Positions 1-14,435 of a stretch of 64,000 nucleotides of DNA are shown here, in pieces (the stretch's first letter is position 1; each line of letters starts with the position of its first letter). This stretch comes from Rhododendron vialii. Lineage: Eukaryota > Streptophyta > Magnoliopsida > Ericales > Ericaceae. A program made the translations under genes and the position numbers. The stretch covers positions 41,616,501 to 41,680,500 of the forward strand of contig NC_080557.1 of assembly GCF_030253575.1 (NCBI RefSeq), in the 5' to 3' direction. Below the pieces are notes generated by a model. It had not been told where the DNA came from and made no database searches. It saw nothing but the letters and a program-made list of their open reading frames with translations.

Positions 1-38
1 ACCCTACTCAATTATCTCCATGTTTCCCTTTTCCTCAG

Positions 39-103
39 AATCATTTCAAGCTGCTACTCGCGAGCTTCAACGTATATATGGGAAGGAGGACCTGCATAGT
101 TAA
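39..103 (+). CDS. Possible terminal exon of a gene running in from the left
   Basis: A pyrimidine-rich stretch ending in AG (to 38) is followed by an open frame that enters in phase 2. It reads SFQAATRELQRIYGKEDLHS and stops at TAA 101-103. The charged, helix-like composition is protein-like and codon use is plausible, but I do not recognise the family and the rest of the gene is outside the window. No second exon can be checked, so a chance acceptor beside a short open frame remains possible. Confidence 0.3.
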
Positions 104-552
104 TGTTAATTAGCATGGACGAGATGAGGATGGTCTGTCGATCACTTGATGTGCATATAAGCAAATTCTAAGTTGCCGTTAATTTTACTGTATGAAAGAC
201 GGACACAAGAATGGTATGCTAGACTGTCTTGCAGGAATTGGAAAAGCTTTTGGAAACTACTATAATTAATATACATTGGTTGCTAAGGATATTTGAGCTT
301 GAGTCTTCTTATTGGGATGGTGCAGCCTCAGGTACTGGAGAATATGTTGTCTCTGTTAACTTCAAAGCAAACAAGGGTCTTTTCTTGACTATATAGTACC
401 TTTTTTACACGTGGCACTTAAATTGAAGTGTGGTTTGTGCAATGGTTTTTCAAGCTTGGCTAGGAAACTTATTTGAGCTTCAAATGCATTTAAACTTGCT
501 ATTTTTGTCGGTCTGTCCCAAATGAGCTCAATCGAGACTGGTCAATTGAAAT
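104..552. other. Intergenic, no gene seen
   Basis: AT-rich DNA without a convincing open frame or repeat. If the exon at 39-103 is real, the first part is its 3' UTR. Confidence 0.4.
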
Positions 553-709
553 AGTCAAGTTTAGAAGATTAATAACGTCTTTGAAAATAAGTTAATACTG
601 GATTTGTACATAGCGCAATGGGCTTTTTAACAGTCAAGTTTAGAAGATTAATAACGTCTTTGAAAATAAGTTAATACTGGATTTGTACATAGCGCAATGG
701 GCTTTTAAC
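553..709. repeat. Near-perfect tandem duplication, period 79
   Basis: Two adjacent copies (553-631 and 632-709) of a unit starting AGTCAAGTTTAGAAG and ending in GGGCTTTTAAC. The only difference I see is one T in the final T-run. Near-identity points to a very recent duplication or an assembly artefact. Confidence 0.9.
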
Positions 710-1727
710 GAGCCAAATACAAACTGAACTAAGGTCAATTGCCAATACCTTTTCTGGACATTGTTCATATAAAATGACTTAGGTTGGTTCACACCTATCG
801 GATAAGACTTGAACCACATGCAAATTCAAACACAATCCCAAAGCCTAAGGGTCGCATCACACTCACAAAGATAGCGGATGAAAAGGCAAGAATGGAAGCC
901 AATCAAGAAGACAGAATGGTGCTATTTGTTTCCCCACCTGATGAAGTCAAGGACCCTGGAGTTTCCTATGCTAGGCAATAGTGTGTTTTTCTCTCTCCAG
1001 TACCAAAAAGCAGGGGGGGGGGGGGGGGGGGGGAACACTGACAAGCCCTCAGGCAATGCAGTAGCGTTTTTTCAATTTCCAGATCGCCAAAAAACCCCCT
1101 CAGGCAATGCAGTAGTGTTTTTCTCTTTCCAGATCACCAAAAGATACCCCTCAGGTAATGCAGTAATGTGTTTTTCTCTCTTTGATCACCAAAAAAAAAC
1201 AAAACAAAAAAACCCCTTCACAAGGCTGTGAATTAGTGTGTGATTCTAGCATATGTGAAAGATGAATGTGCATGCATCCATACAACACACGTGGCATCCC
1301 GTGAGTTGATCGGAGAACAGGTACTTCATACCACTAACAGAAAAAGGTCAAGTTAAATCACAGATTACTTCATATTGAAATACTATCGAAAGCAATTTCC
1401 TCTAGGGACGGATCACTGCTTCTACTTGCCTTGTTACAGAGTATAGCTAAACACATGTAACTTTAACTTAAACGGAAAATACCAAGCCAAGTAAGTTAGG
1501 AAAATAGTTAGGAAACATAAAGATATCAGCAATGAAATAAATTTTCAGAGATAATAACCACCTATCTTTCAAACGCTAAAACAAGTTTTGAAAAGAATGG
1601 CATTTAGTAGAATTACAAACACCCATCATCATATTGTTGTCATCACAATTAGTTTTTCCTTTTGCTTTTTCTCCAAAGTGTACCCTCCAGTGTGCCGTGC
1701 CATCTCTCCCCCAAATATCTCGTCTAT
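710..1727. repeat. Minisatellite-like units, poly(G) run, otherwise no gene
   Basis: Between about 970 and 1200 a unit of about 50-60 bp recurs three to four times; each copy has CTCAGGCAATGCAGTA-like bases followed by a TTTTTCTCTTTCCAG-like stretch. A run of about 20 G begins near 1014 inside the array. The repeats stay open in one frame, but codon phase changes with unit length and no family is recognisable, so coding is unlikely. From about 1250 to 1727 I see only AT-rich DNA, probably partly the 3' UTR of the Rab gene on the other strand. Confidence 0.6.
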
Positions 1728-5627
<3,900 letters not shown>

Positions 5628-6119
5628 TGAATAATCGATCCGCCCCAAAAAAGCCCTAAATCGCCCATAATCGAAAAATCAGTACAATTAAAATCATAAA
5701 CGACAATCAAGTAGACGAATCCGTCAAGAGAGAGAGAGAGAGAGAGAGGAGAGTAGCAGGACCGGATCAGAAATGTGGAGAGAGAAAATACGACGGGAGA
5801 TGGAAGAAGATCTAGAGAGAGAGACAGAGAAGTTTACCAAGTGGTTCACCGTCCGATGATGGCTAGGATGCGCACCACCTCTCCCTCGTTTATTTTTAAT
5901 CTTTTTAGCGTGCGCCGATTGCTACCCTGCGCCGGCTAGCAACTCTACCCGCAACCGAGAACACACCACCAGAGGGGAGAGAGAGAGAGAGAGAACAATT
6001 AGCCGGACACTCTCTCTGCGTCAGGAGGAGTATTCAGGTGGTTCTAAACACACATTACAACTGGCAATTCCCAGTTAGTAAAATAGCTTTCGCGAATAGC
6101 ATGTGATTTCATTGGCTGT
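5628..6119 (-). promoter_or_regulatory. 5' UTR and promoter region of the Rab gene
   Basis: Upstream of the Rab ATG lie purine/pyrimidine-rich tracts (GA repeats at about 5728-5750, 5812-5830 and 5976-5994), typical of plant leader sequences. No clear TATA box was found, so the start of transcription is not placed. Confidence 0.4.
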
Positions 6120-6122
6120 TTA

Positions 6123-7128
6123 CGGCCGGTTTGAATGGAGGATTTGTTTTGGGTGGATATAGAATGAGAGTAGATTTGATGATGGATATGTAATAAGGGA
6201 TGATATGTTAAAAATGGTGGCCCCACCTTTTAAGAAGGATGGATTTGTAATGAGGTATTTGGATAGTTTTTTGAGGAGGAAGATATGAAAAGTGGATATG
6301 ATGGGATTAGATGTTGAATGACATAATTGCCCCCACTTTGATTTTTTAATGCTCAAGAAGTCAAAATTGCTTTATTTCATACTAATTAGAATAATTGATA
6401 TTTATCTTTAATATTAGGAAAAAAGAATTTCATTTTAGAATACAAAATGTTTTTTTTATGATGACTACAAAATGTTGAAATCATGTTTTTTACCCAAAAA
6501 AAGGTATTATTTTCCAAAAAATTACAAATGTAGTAATTAGTAAGTGAAAAAATGGAAAAATCAGCATGCATTAGAAAAAATTATATATGTGTATATGTAA
6601 AGGGGTGTAGATATACACAGATTCCTTTCACTCTCCATTTTCCCAAAATAAAACCCCCCAACCCACAGATCCACTACCACCGCCTTCGCCTCCCTCACTC
6701 CCCCCAACCCCTTCCTCCAGCCTCCACTCGACAAAACCCAGAAAGGGTCGCACCGTCCTCGCCCACTCTTGGTCTGATTACTCCAACGCCGACAATCGTC
6801 AACCTCCTTCTTCTCCGACGCCGATGTTCTCTTCAAGGTACCACTCCTTCACCGCTCCTCTGTCTTCGATCTCTCTGTTAAATAAGATGAGAACAGATAA
6901 ACCAAATAGGGATTTGGAGGGGTAAAACCGTCTCAAAACCTCCCGGATTTGCCAACGACGGGGTCTAAGCTCCCCTTCACAAATCCAGCTTCAGCCGGAC
7001 ATGAAACCTCTACAGTATTTATCTCCACCTTCCAAAAATCTGAACCAAACACCGGATTTGGTCGACACCCGGAGTACAAATAGGGGGGCTCACATATCCC
7101 CCTTCATCTCCTCCATCCAAACAGCCCG
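6123..7128. mobile_element. PIF/Harbinger-like non-autonomous element with exon-like cargo
   Basis: The left end CGGCCGGTTTGAATGGAGGA and the reversed right end CGGGCTGTTTGGATGGAGGA form inverted repeats, flanked by TTA on both sides (6120-6122, 7129-7131). This fits a Harbinger/Tourist insertion of 1006 bp. No transposase frame is present. A GC-richer block at about 6660-6836 is Pro/Ser-rich in one frame (ending SPTPMFSSR) and stops at an AGGTACC donor-like site. It looks like a first exon picked up from a host gene, though this is inference. The outer 450 bp on the left is AT-rich with no coding signal. Confidence 0.65.
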
Positions 7129-7131
7129 TTA

Positions 7132-7686
7132 CTGTGTAAGCCAAAATAAAAATAAAAAAATCTTGCTTTGTATGCGACTGGAGATGGGATCTAATCTGGC
7201 ACAAATCACATTATTTATGTGCGTGAGCGCCCGTGCGGACACAAACGTGAAAACGTCTTTGAAAATCAACTCAAACTACTACTATTAAATTTCACAATAG
7301 AGAGTGGGTTGTGAGTGCGAAAGCAGGAGTATAAGAATTGAGAACACAAACACAAAGCAAGAAACGTGAGTAATAATGCATGACATTTTAAAAAAATGAA
7401 TTGATTTTGACACTTTCCAAAATCCTATTCACCACACTCCCCAAATTGATTTTGACATTCTCTTTTGAAAGTGTTGTTATCAATCTAGAGACTCCCAAAA
7501 TCACATCCCTTGAAAGAATTACGGTGCTAAAGGTCTGTCACAGATGGATCTGGTTCGTAATCATTGAGATACAACTGTCAGATGGTAAAGTAAACGACAG
7601 TGTCGTTAGCACCCAATCATTACCCTCCAGAACATGATTGGTCGGTCGAAACCCCCCTGGCCCCTTTACATATTGGGTTGTCTCTA
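7132..7686. other. Intergenic, no gene seen
   Basis: AT-rich sequence. The phrase TTGATTTTGACA occurs at about 7400 and 7445 near CTTTTGAAAGTG and may be the remnant of a small inverted repeat. No open frame resembles a protein. Confidence 0.4.
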
Positions 7687-7695
7687 GTGTTGTAA

Positions 7696-7845
7696 GAGAA
7701 ATGCTAAGTGCAAAAAAAATTTATCCGGAAATGACTTCGAAAGAGCAAACTAATGGTACAGATTCACTTTGAATTGTATCTGTACTATTGATTTGCCCAT
7801 TCGGGGTAATTTCTGGATAGATTTTCTTTGTACCTAGCACTTCTC
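7696..7845. mobile_element. Mutator-like MITE, copy 1 (150 bp)
   Basis: Ends GAGAAATGCTAAGTGCAAAA and, reversed, GAGAAGTGCTAGGTACAAAG. The 9-bp flank GTGTTGTAA is exact on both sides (7687-7695, 7846-7854), the length expected for Mutator-like elements. The interior can fold (GTACAGATTCACTTTGAA against ATTGTATCTGTAC). A second copy lies at 25700-25836. Confidence 0.85.
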
Positions 7846-7854
7846 GTGTTGTAA

Positions 7855-9274
7855 ATAGTGGAGTATATCTCCAGCAGGTACATTGATCAAAGGGTTGGGG
7901 GAAGTAGCTCCCTAGAGGTCTGGTACAGTCCATGACATCGAATTCATTAACTGTTTATGACAAAAACTGCACAGTGCAGATTCATTTAAACTGGGCGGTC
8001 CAGATTTTTCCATGGACAGTTTTGTGGATCCAGTGTGACCGTCTAATTTTTGTCATGACCGTCTAGTTTTTGTCATGAATCCTATCATCTTTGGGTTCCT
8101 TATCCACATGTTATTTTAAAAGTGATCGTGGACCCAAACAAGAGAATACTTTCCTTTGGGAGATGATGGACGTGTTTGCTATAACTGTGAATATAAATTT
8201 TAAATTTTAATTTCATATTCTGCTGCAGATTTTAGATTTTGATTTTTAGTAAAACTTGAGAAACATAAACCACATGTTTTATTGTCAATGGCAGTTCATA
8301 AAGCCATAAACTTATCAAACCTTTTGACGCCTAAAACCCCCCATCTCTTGTGAACCCTCTCACGTTGTCAATGACAGTTCATAAAGCCCTAAACTCATCA
8401 AACATATTTATTGTAGTTGCGAGATTATGAAAATTTCATTATTTTTTAGAGAATTTGTGTTATAAAATCTCAAAAGCTATCCAAACTCCAATTTTAAAAT
8501 TTTGAAGTTTCTTTCCGTTTCGAGGCTCTCGGAATTAGGGATGGTCATTTCGTTCCACCCGTCCGTATCCTATCTGAACCCCATCCCAAACTAAGAAGCA
8601 AGATTCTTGCATGAAAAGTGGGGTGGGCGAGATCGGTTTATGAGTTTATCTCTCATTTTGTTTTAGTAATGAGTTGGTGCAGTGAGGATTTGTGATACTA
8701 TAGAGTACATTCCAATAATATGATTCCTTCCGTTCTTGCAGGCTCATTTGTTTAAGTAACTTATGAAATAATTAAATTGCTAATTTGCTACAATAACACC
8801 GGCCACAAGATTTCATCACAAGTCACGTCAATCGATGCGACCCATATAGATGCGTGAATTTGAAAATGTATTAAATTCTCATATTTAAAAAATGGTAAGA
8901 GTGACGAATTTCTCATTCATCCACGTATACGTGAGTCACATAATGTGACTCATGGACACCACATAAAATTGATACCACTAGATAAATTCGGACTTTATGA
9001 AAAGTTTTGATTTGTTTAATTTCTCCCTTGTTGAGAGTCTTGATTAGTTAATTAAAACCCCTATTAAAGCATGCCAATAAAGACATCACAAAAGGTGATG
9101 GGAATAAAAGGTCTAGCCAAGTTAATGCTTGAAGCATATGCTGAGAAGATCCTCTCCACCAGCCCAAACCACTTCCCTTTCCAATTTAAATAAACTCTTA
9201 TTTAATCTCTCTTGGGGGATCATCCCATCTTCCTCCCATCTGGGTTCCAGAGCAAGCTTCTCAATGAGGTTCTA
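7855..9274. repeat. Intergenic with a small imperfect direct repeat
   Basis: GTCAATGGCAGTTCATAAAG (about 8284) returns with one change at about 8367, period about 83. GACCGTCTARTTTTTGTCATGA occurs twice near 8038-8078. The rest is AT-rich without a gene. Confidence 0.5.
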
Positions 9275-9343
9275 ATGGGCTGTGCTACCACCGGCGGCGG
9301 CGGCAAAGATGAAGAGGGGGAGGAGGAGGAGGATCAAGTTTAG
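9275..9343 (+). CDS. Possible 22-aa small ORF, MGC start and acidic tail
   Basis: An ATG opens a 22-codon frame reading MGCATTGGGG then KDEEGEEEEDQV and a TAG stop. The MGC start would suit N-myristoylation and the tail is strongly acidic. It lies in a GC-rich island (CGGCGGCGG, GAGGAGGAGG) in AT-rich surroundings and has TTTAAATAAA about 85 bp upstream. No family is recognised. Simple-repeat expansion could give such a frame by chance. Confidence 0.15.
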   Translation: MGCATTGGGGKDEEGEEEEDQV

Positions 9344-9668
9344 GGTGTTCATTTGAAGTTGTGACATCTACGTTACAGTTTGGGCAACAAAACAACCTTT
9401 GGCAATGCGTCTCTGATGAGATGCTCCTGATCAAGCATCATTGATCGGTTAAGTTTTTTTTTTTTTTTGGGTTCTCATTTGAAGATTTCTATAGTTTCGT
9501 CCTTGTGTTTCCTGCTGGCCGGATAGTATTTGATTACTAATAGTGGGGAATTAATAAACAATTGAGAGCTTTTGTTTTGCTATCTTATATTTATTCAGTT
9601 GGCTTACATTTTCTACTCAATTGGATAATGCTTTTGAATACTCATTCTCTTACATTTATCTCGGCTGA

Positions 9669-10059
9669 GTTCTTATAAACTTAACTTAAATCTAATTTTT
9701 TTTATTTTTTTTTTATTTTTTTTTGCATTTGTTAGTTTTGTGCTAAACTTTTGTACGTGGGTTATTGATTCGTCTCGACAAAAGGAATCGAAAACTTAAC
9801 TTCTTCTTTTTTTTACTTTCACCCAAATATTTTGAGAAATAACCACTTTTTAGCCAAAAAAAGTCACTTTTCGAGCTCAAAAATGGTTATTTCTCAAAAT
9901 ACTTTGGTAAAAATAAAAAAAATTACTTTTCCGATTTCTCTCGTCGAGACGAATCAATAACCCACAAAAGTTTAGCACAAAATTAACAAATGCGAAAAAA
10001 ATTCAAATAAGGTCAAAATTCCCAAATTTAAGTTAAGCTTAAGTTAAGCTCATAAGAAC
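9669..10059. mobile_element. Foldback element, about 391 bp, arms almost its whole length
   Basis: The left arm begins GTTCTTATAAACTTAACTT and the right arm reversed begins GTTCTTATGAGCTTAACTT. The pairing continues inward through TTGTTAGTTTTGTGCTAAAC, TCGTCTCGACRA and TTTTGAGAAATAACCA to a centre near 9865. It could form a hairpin over its whole length. I see no coding sequence and no clear target duplication. A related half lies at about 63465-63720. Confidence 0.75.
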
Positions 10060-11405
10060 GCAACCAGCATTGTGCCCTTTCGATGCACGAGACAACAACA
10101 AAAAAAACGCTTGCATCAATGCTTTTTTAAGTTTTTCGTGCATCAAACAGTCACAATATTAGTTTATATTATGCATGACAAGAAAGATTTGAAGCATTTG
10201 TGATTATAAACTTGGACCTACCTTTGAGCAACTGATAATACAAATGGAAACAATTCCTTCTTTTTGAACGCTGAACCTTGCTTGAATCAAAACCTGTGGA
10301 GGTAAGCATCAATAGGAAATGGGAATGTTAGTAACAAAATTAGCCCCCAAAAAAAAAAACGTAGGCTCACTTGGGTGGACATGCCTGACACGAAAAAATA
10401 AAATAAATCTATATAATTGAGTTAAAAGTAAACATTTTTACGAGTGACTTTATTCATTACACATAAATTTGATGAACTGTCAATAAATAACAAAAAGAAG
10501 AAGAAGCTAAAACTAGAACTTTTTGGCATGACGCGAACACGACTCGGATATGACACGAAAGATTAGGTGAGTTGAGAAAATGTGGTGAGAATTCATAAAT
10601 AAGATTTTGGAGACATGACACGAAATACCTGTTTGCCCACCCCTAGTCAATTCACATATGGAGCAACTTCAAAGAAAATTCTGAAGTAGAGGAATGAACG
10701 AAAATTAAAAAGAAAGAGGTAAATGGAGCTCTAATAATGTATTAGTAAGTTTTCTGCAGAAGTCGAAAGTAGTAGGCCTCGGGTTCAGAATTTAAAGGAA
10801 GCTTAAACATTTGAACTTCTTAACAAAAAAACAAAAACAAATGCCCATTTTTTGCTTCAAGGTTCACTGTTCTTTTATATGAACTAATCATCACCATCAA
10901 TTATATTGTCATCGTGATGTACAAAAAAATTAAAAAAAAATCTCATAACAAATGGAGCGGAGCCGAGCTTGGTGCTAACGCCTTTTAGCAATAGGTTGTG
11001 ATTTTGATAATCGAAAATTATTGGATCGTAAACTGCTTTCATAGGCAAGGAAATGGATCATCTTTCGTAATGCGTTTTGAAATCAGATTATGATCAACAT
11101 GATTTTTGGCTTGATTATTATCTCAACGAAATAGAAAAATTGAACGATTCCAACCATCAAAATGAGCCAAGAAGGAGCTCACAAATTGACGTAAGTAGAA
11201 GGTTCAGTCCATGAAACTGGAGATCAGATCTCATCCCCATCAATGAAACACCAATCACCCGAGGATTAGAGGCTGAATCACGGACTGCAAATACTCACAT
11301 ACAACACAAAATAATCACCCTAAATCAAGGACCGAGCAATGATTCTCTCTGTTGAGAGTGCTGGTCAAACTGTCTTGACCATCAACAAAATGAAGTCATT
11401 CCGTC
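10060..11405. other. Intergenic, no gene seen
   Basis: AT-rich, with A-runs and no open frame over 60 codons that resembles protein. No inverted-repeat element was found here. Confidence 0.4.
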
Positions 11406-11406
11406 A

Positions 11407-11537
11407 AGAGGTCGTTGGCCCAATGGTATCATGATTGTACTTAAGTGTCAGGAGAAAGGACGTCGGGAGTTTAACTCATCTTTCAATATGTTAATTTAAT
11501 TATTTTAGCAGTACCGACTTTTGCTGATAAAAAAAGG
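11407..11537 (+). mobile_element. tRNA-derived SINE-like copy
   Basis: GTCGTTGGCCCAATGGTATC resembles a Pol III A box. About 50 bp on, GTCGGGAGTTTAACTC resembles a decayed B box. The copy ends in TTTTGCTGATAAAAAAAG, a plant SINE-type tail. No matching flanks were found, so it is probably old. Confidence 0.5.
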
Positions 11538-11798
11538 GAAGCCCTTTGCTTGGAGTATGAATTTGTTCATCCATCAACTTTATGAACTTGATACTCGTCT
11601 TCAGTTGATTATCAGTAAGATATAATGGAGCTTAAATGAAATCCACCTTCTTGTTTTAACCAATCAATCAAAAGGAAAGACAAAGTTCACTAGCATAACA
11701 AGTTAGGCAAGTAAAGGTAGATTATTGAGAGATAGCTCTCTCTCCTACACAGCATTATATTATCGGAAATTTTAATCGCAAGAAAGATTTCATAAGAT
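11538..11798. other. Intergenic, no gene seen
   Basis: AT-rich DNA between two SINE copies, without features I can support. Confidence 0.4.
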
Positions 11799-11810
11799 TA
11801 GTTTCAGTCC

Positions 11811-11939
11811 TTTTTTTTTTTAATGTACAAAAAACCTATTCTTCACTATCCTGTGAGAAAGGGAGGTGAAGAGTGAGATTTGAACAGACAAATGAAGTGC
11901 TCATTATCTATTCTACCAACTGAGTTATAAGGCAACTTC
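11811..11939 (-). mobile_element. tRNA-derived SINE, minus orientation
   Basis: Read on the minus strand it starts GCCTTATAACTCAGTTGGTAG (A box TAACTCAGTTGG), then TGTTCAAATCTCAC (B box), and ends with TTAAAAAAAAAA. The flanks TAGTTTCAGTCC (11799-11810) and TAGTCTCAATCC (11940-11951) look like a 12-bp target duplication with two differences. Length about 129 bp. Confidence 0.65.
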
Positions 11940-12271
11940 TAGTCTCAATCCATTAATATTCCATTTGCAACTTTTTATTGATCAACAAGAATATCCACAA
12001 CGTATGCCATAAGAATGGCATCGCGTTGCAAACAATAGGTATTTGTCCAAAAACAACTTTATGTCTAGTTACCCCCAAAGGGAAGTCATTTAGACTAAGT
12101 ACTTATTTTTTGAATTAGAGATGATGTATTGTGAGAGAATGACATCTTTCGTAAAACGATAAATAAGTACTTAAAAAATCAGAACCTTAGCGAGACGGGG
12201 CCTAATACGATTTCCTTGTCATCTTACTAAAGGCCACGACCGGTTTTGGGGCTAGCATGAGATACGTCTTG

Positions 12272-12724
12272 GAGCAAGTTTACTAGTCAAGATAAAGAAG
12301 CTTTTTAGATATTTTAGCTCATCAAAATGAGAAAATTTGTCTTGCAGCAACCTCTGTAAACAACTAGGTAGAGTTCCTCCATTTACAGTTGTATGCTACT
12401 AGTACCTAAGGATTGTTCACCAGTATGTAATTTATAACATTATTTTCTCTCTCCTCTCTCCATCCCTCTCTCTTCCTCTTTCTTCTTTTTTGAAATTATA
12501 ACATTATTTTCTCTCTCCTCTCTTCATCCCTCTCTCTTCCTCTTTCTTCTTTTTTGAAAAATCTGCACTTTGGTGCACTATTAAAAAAGGAAAGAAAATA
12601 TATTTTAACAGAAGATAGGTAAAATAAATAGTATTGATGTAGTGTTGAAAGAAATATGAATATGTAAAATAAAAAATGTGCGTTGTATACAAGTTTTTTT
12701 ACCTGATGACTAGTAAACTTACTC
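12272..12724. mobile_element. Tourist-like MITE, GAGCAAGTTTAC family, copy 1
   Basis: Ends GAGCAAGTTTACTAGTCA and, reversed, GAGTAAGTTTACTAGTCA. The flanks are TTG and TTA, a diverged 3-bp duplication. Inside, a 64-bp pyrimidine-rich unit is tandemly doubled (12429-12492, 12493-12556) with few differences. The same family is at 12776-13155 and 47020-47388. Confidence 0.75.
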
Positions 12725-12742
12725 TTACAAAAATGGGTAGAA

Positions 12743-13424
12743 CCACAAGAGTGGTAGCTTAGTTGGTCAAAGTGAGAGCAAGTTTACCAATACTTAGTTA
12801 AAAAAAATTGTGAATAGTGTATATTTTTCATTTTACCTATTTATATTTCTTTCAACACTACACCAATACTATCTATTTAACCTACTCTCTATTAAAATAC
12901 ACATTTTTCAACATTTTTCTTCATCCTATTATTATAATATGAGAGAGAGAGAAGGGGGGAGAGAGAGGAAACACTAAAAAAATGAATTGCTTGTGAATAG
13001 TTGTAAAGCTATTTTTAGCTTACAACTGTAGATGGAGCCACATTACCTATTTGTTTACCTACGATGCTGTATGGTTACTTTTCTCTGTTTCGGGAGCTAA
13101 AAATAGCTATAAAAATTGCTTTATAGCTATTTTACACAACCTGGTAAACTTGCTCTGAGTGGGATAAGTCCCCTCCTTCCATGTGCATGGACCTCGGTTC
13201 AAATTCCACCCATGCGACTGCTAGGTCTTTGTGTGGATTTGAATGGACGGCCTTTGGCGAACTAGTCATCTTAGTGGTGCTGTGGTGACGGCCTGTCCTT
13301 TCGGACAGTAGCTATGGCTCGAACCGAACATTCTACAGCGGGTAGGGAGCCTCTATGGTCATGCCTAAGGGAAGTTGCTACGCTAATCGCCCTCTTCCAC
13401 CTTTTTTGTTATAAAAAAAAAAAC
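12743..13424 (+). mobile_element. tRNA-derived SINE (about 300 bp) split by a MITE
   Basis: The target duplication AAATGGGTAGAA is exact at 12731-12742 and 13425-13436. The head CCACAAGAGTGGTAGCTTAG contains A box TAGCTTAGTTGG. After the MITE, GGTTCAAATTCC is the B box (about 13196). The tail is TTTTTTGTTATA then A's. With the MITE and one 3-bp duplication removed, the SINE is about 299 bp. The frame at about 13314-13562 is a chance frame across this SINE. Confidence 0.85.
12776..13155. mobile_element. Tourist-like MITE, copy 2, nested in the SINE
   Basis: Ends GAGCAAGTTTACCA and, reversed, GAGCAAGTTTACCAGG. The flank TGA stands on both sides (12773-12775, 13156-13158). Removing the element and one TGA restores an unbroken SINE A-box region. 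Length 380 bp, no coding capacity. Confidence 0.85.
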
Positions 13425-13624
13425 AAATGGGTAGAATGGTTTAGGACCGGGCCTAGCCCAGTCAGACCATATAATAAGTTTGCCTTTGTTTGGTCACGTG
13501 AAAAGGTAAAGGGACGATTTGTGGGGCAGCGTATGTGGTCGTTGGGAATTTTAGTGTGGTAAATGAAACTTAGAACACAAGTTAGATTTCATTTAATTAT
13601 CGAGAATGTTGCATAAGAATATTT

Positions 13625-13756
13625 GGGAAAATGACGATCCACGACGTGTTTTGATAATTAATACCCTCCAAGGACATGCTAAGAACAATTATTAATGCTG
13701 AAAATGTCATTGATCGGTATTAATTATCAAAACATGTCATTGGTTGTCATTTTCCC
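13625..13756. mobile_element. Mutator-like MITE, GGGAAAATGAC family
   Basis: Arms of about 40 bp: GGGAAAATGACGATCCACGA... and, reversed, GGGAAAATGACAACCAATGA..., both carrying GTTTTGATAATTAATACC-like bases. The 9-bp flank AGAATATTT is exact (13616-13624, 13757-13765). Length 132 bp. A shortened relative lies near 63339-63398. Confidence 0.85.
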
Positions 13757-13765
13757 AGAATATTT

Positions 13766-14280
13766 TCAAGAAAAATGAAGTAAAAAAAAATAAAATTTAT
13801 TGGAGGTGTGGGGAATGAAACTTGAACCCAAAATGCCCTTATCACCAGGCTTTCAGTTTCATGTTGTGGCCGTTGGGGTGCCTACTGTTTCCTTAGAGAT
13901 AAGATGTGTGTTGGGTCAATCGATTTGTCCATACTTGATAATGGACGACTCAGATTGCATCTTGATCAAATAAATCTTGATTGTCCATTATTGTTCGGCT
14001 AAGATGAACCCTGAACCATCTATTATCAAGCATAGACGATCCAGATTGGACCAATACGCATGGGACAGCACACGCACCCCGGATTGGCTCCTAATTCAGG
14101 GAACCAAACGCCCAAATCATGCTCCGACCCAAAAGCGCCCAACCAAATAAAAAGCGCCAAACCAAATTCCAAAGCCTTCCCTCCATTCCAACCCGAAAAC
14201 GAAATCCAATCACATCTCATCCGTCAATTCACTCATCCCCTCCAACTGCTCCATCCAACGGTCCAAATCAACGCCACCTC
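13766..14280. other. Upstream region of H2B-1
   Basis: An imperfect inverted repeat (TCCATACTTGATAATGGACG near 13929 against TATTATCAAGCATAGACGAT near 14022) may be a small MITE. The rest holds the distal H2B promoter, with no other gene. Confidence 0.35.
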
Positions 14281-14283
14281 ATC

Positions 14284-14338
14284 AATCCGCGTGAAAACCC
14301 GCTATCCAATACCACACCGTCACTCCCTCCTATATAAA
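14284..14338 (+). promoter_or_regulatory. H2B-1 core promoter: octamer-like site and TATA box
   Basis: AATCCGCG at 14284-14291 is one base from the reversed plant histone octamer (CGCGGATC). TATATAAA lies at 14331-14338, about 98 bp before the ATG. The arrangement suits S-phase histone expression (family knowledge). Confidence 0.6.
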
Positions 14339-14435
14339 CAACCCCGTCCCAATTCTTATTCCCTCACAGCATTCCTATCATTCCCGATTCTCTCCCTCTA
14401 GATTTCAAACCCTAATTCCTCTAAAAGCTCTTCCG

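Noticed and set aside
974-1200. Repeat units with regular spacing as a CRISPR-like array
   Set aside because: Plant nuclear minisatellite; units adjoin without unique spacers.
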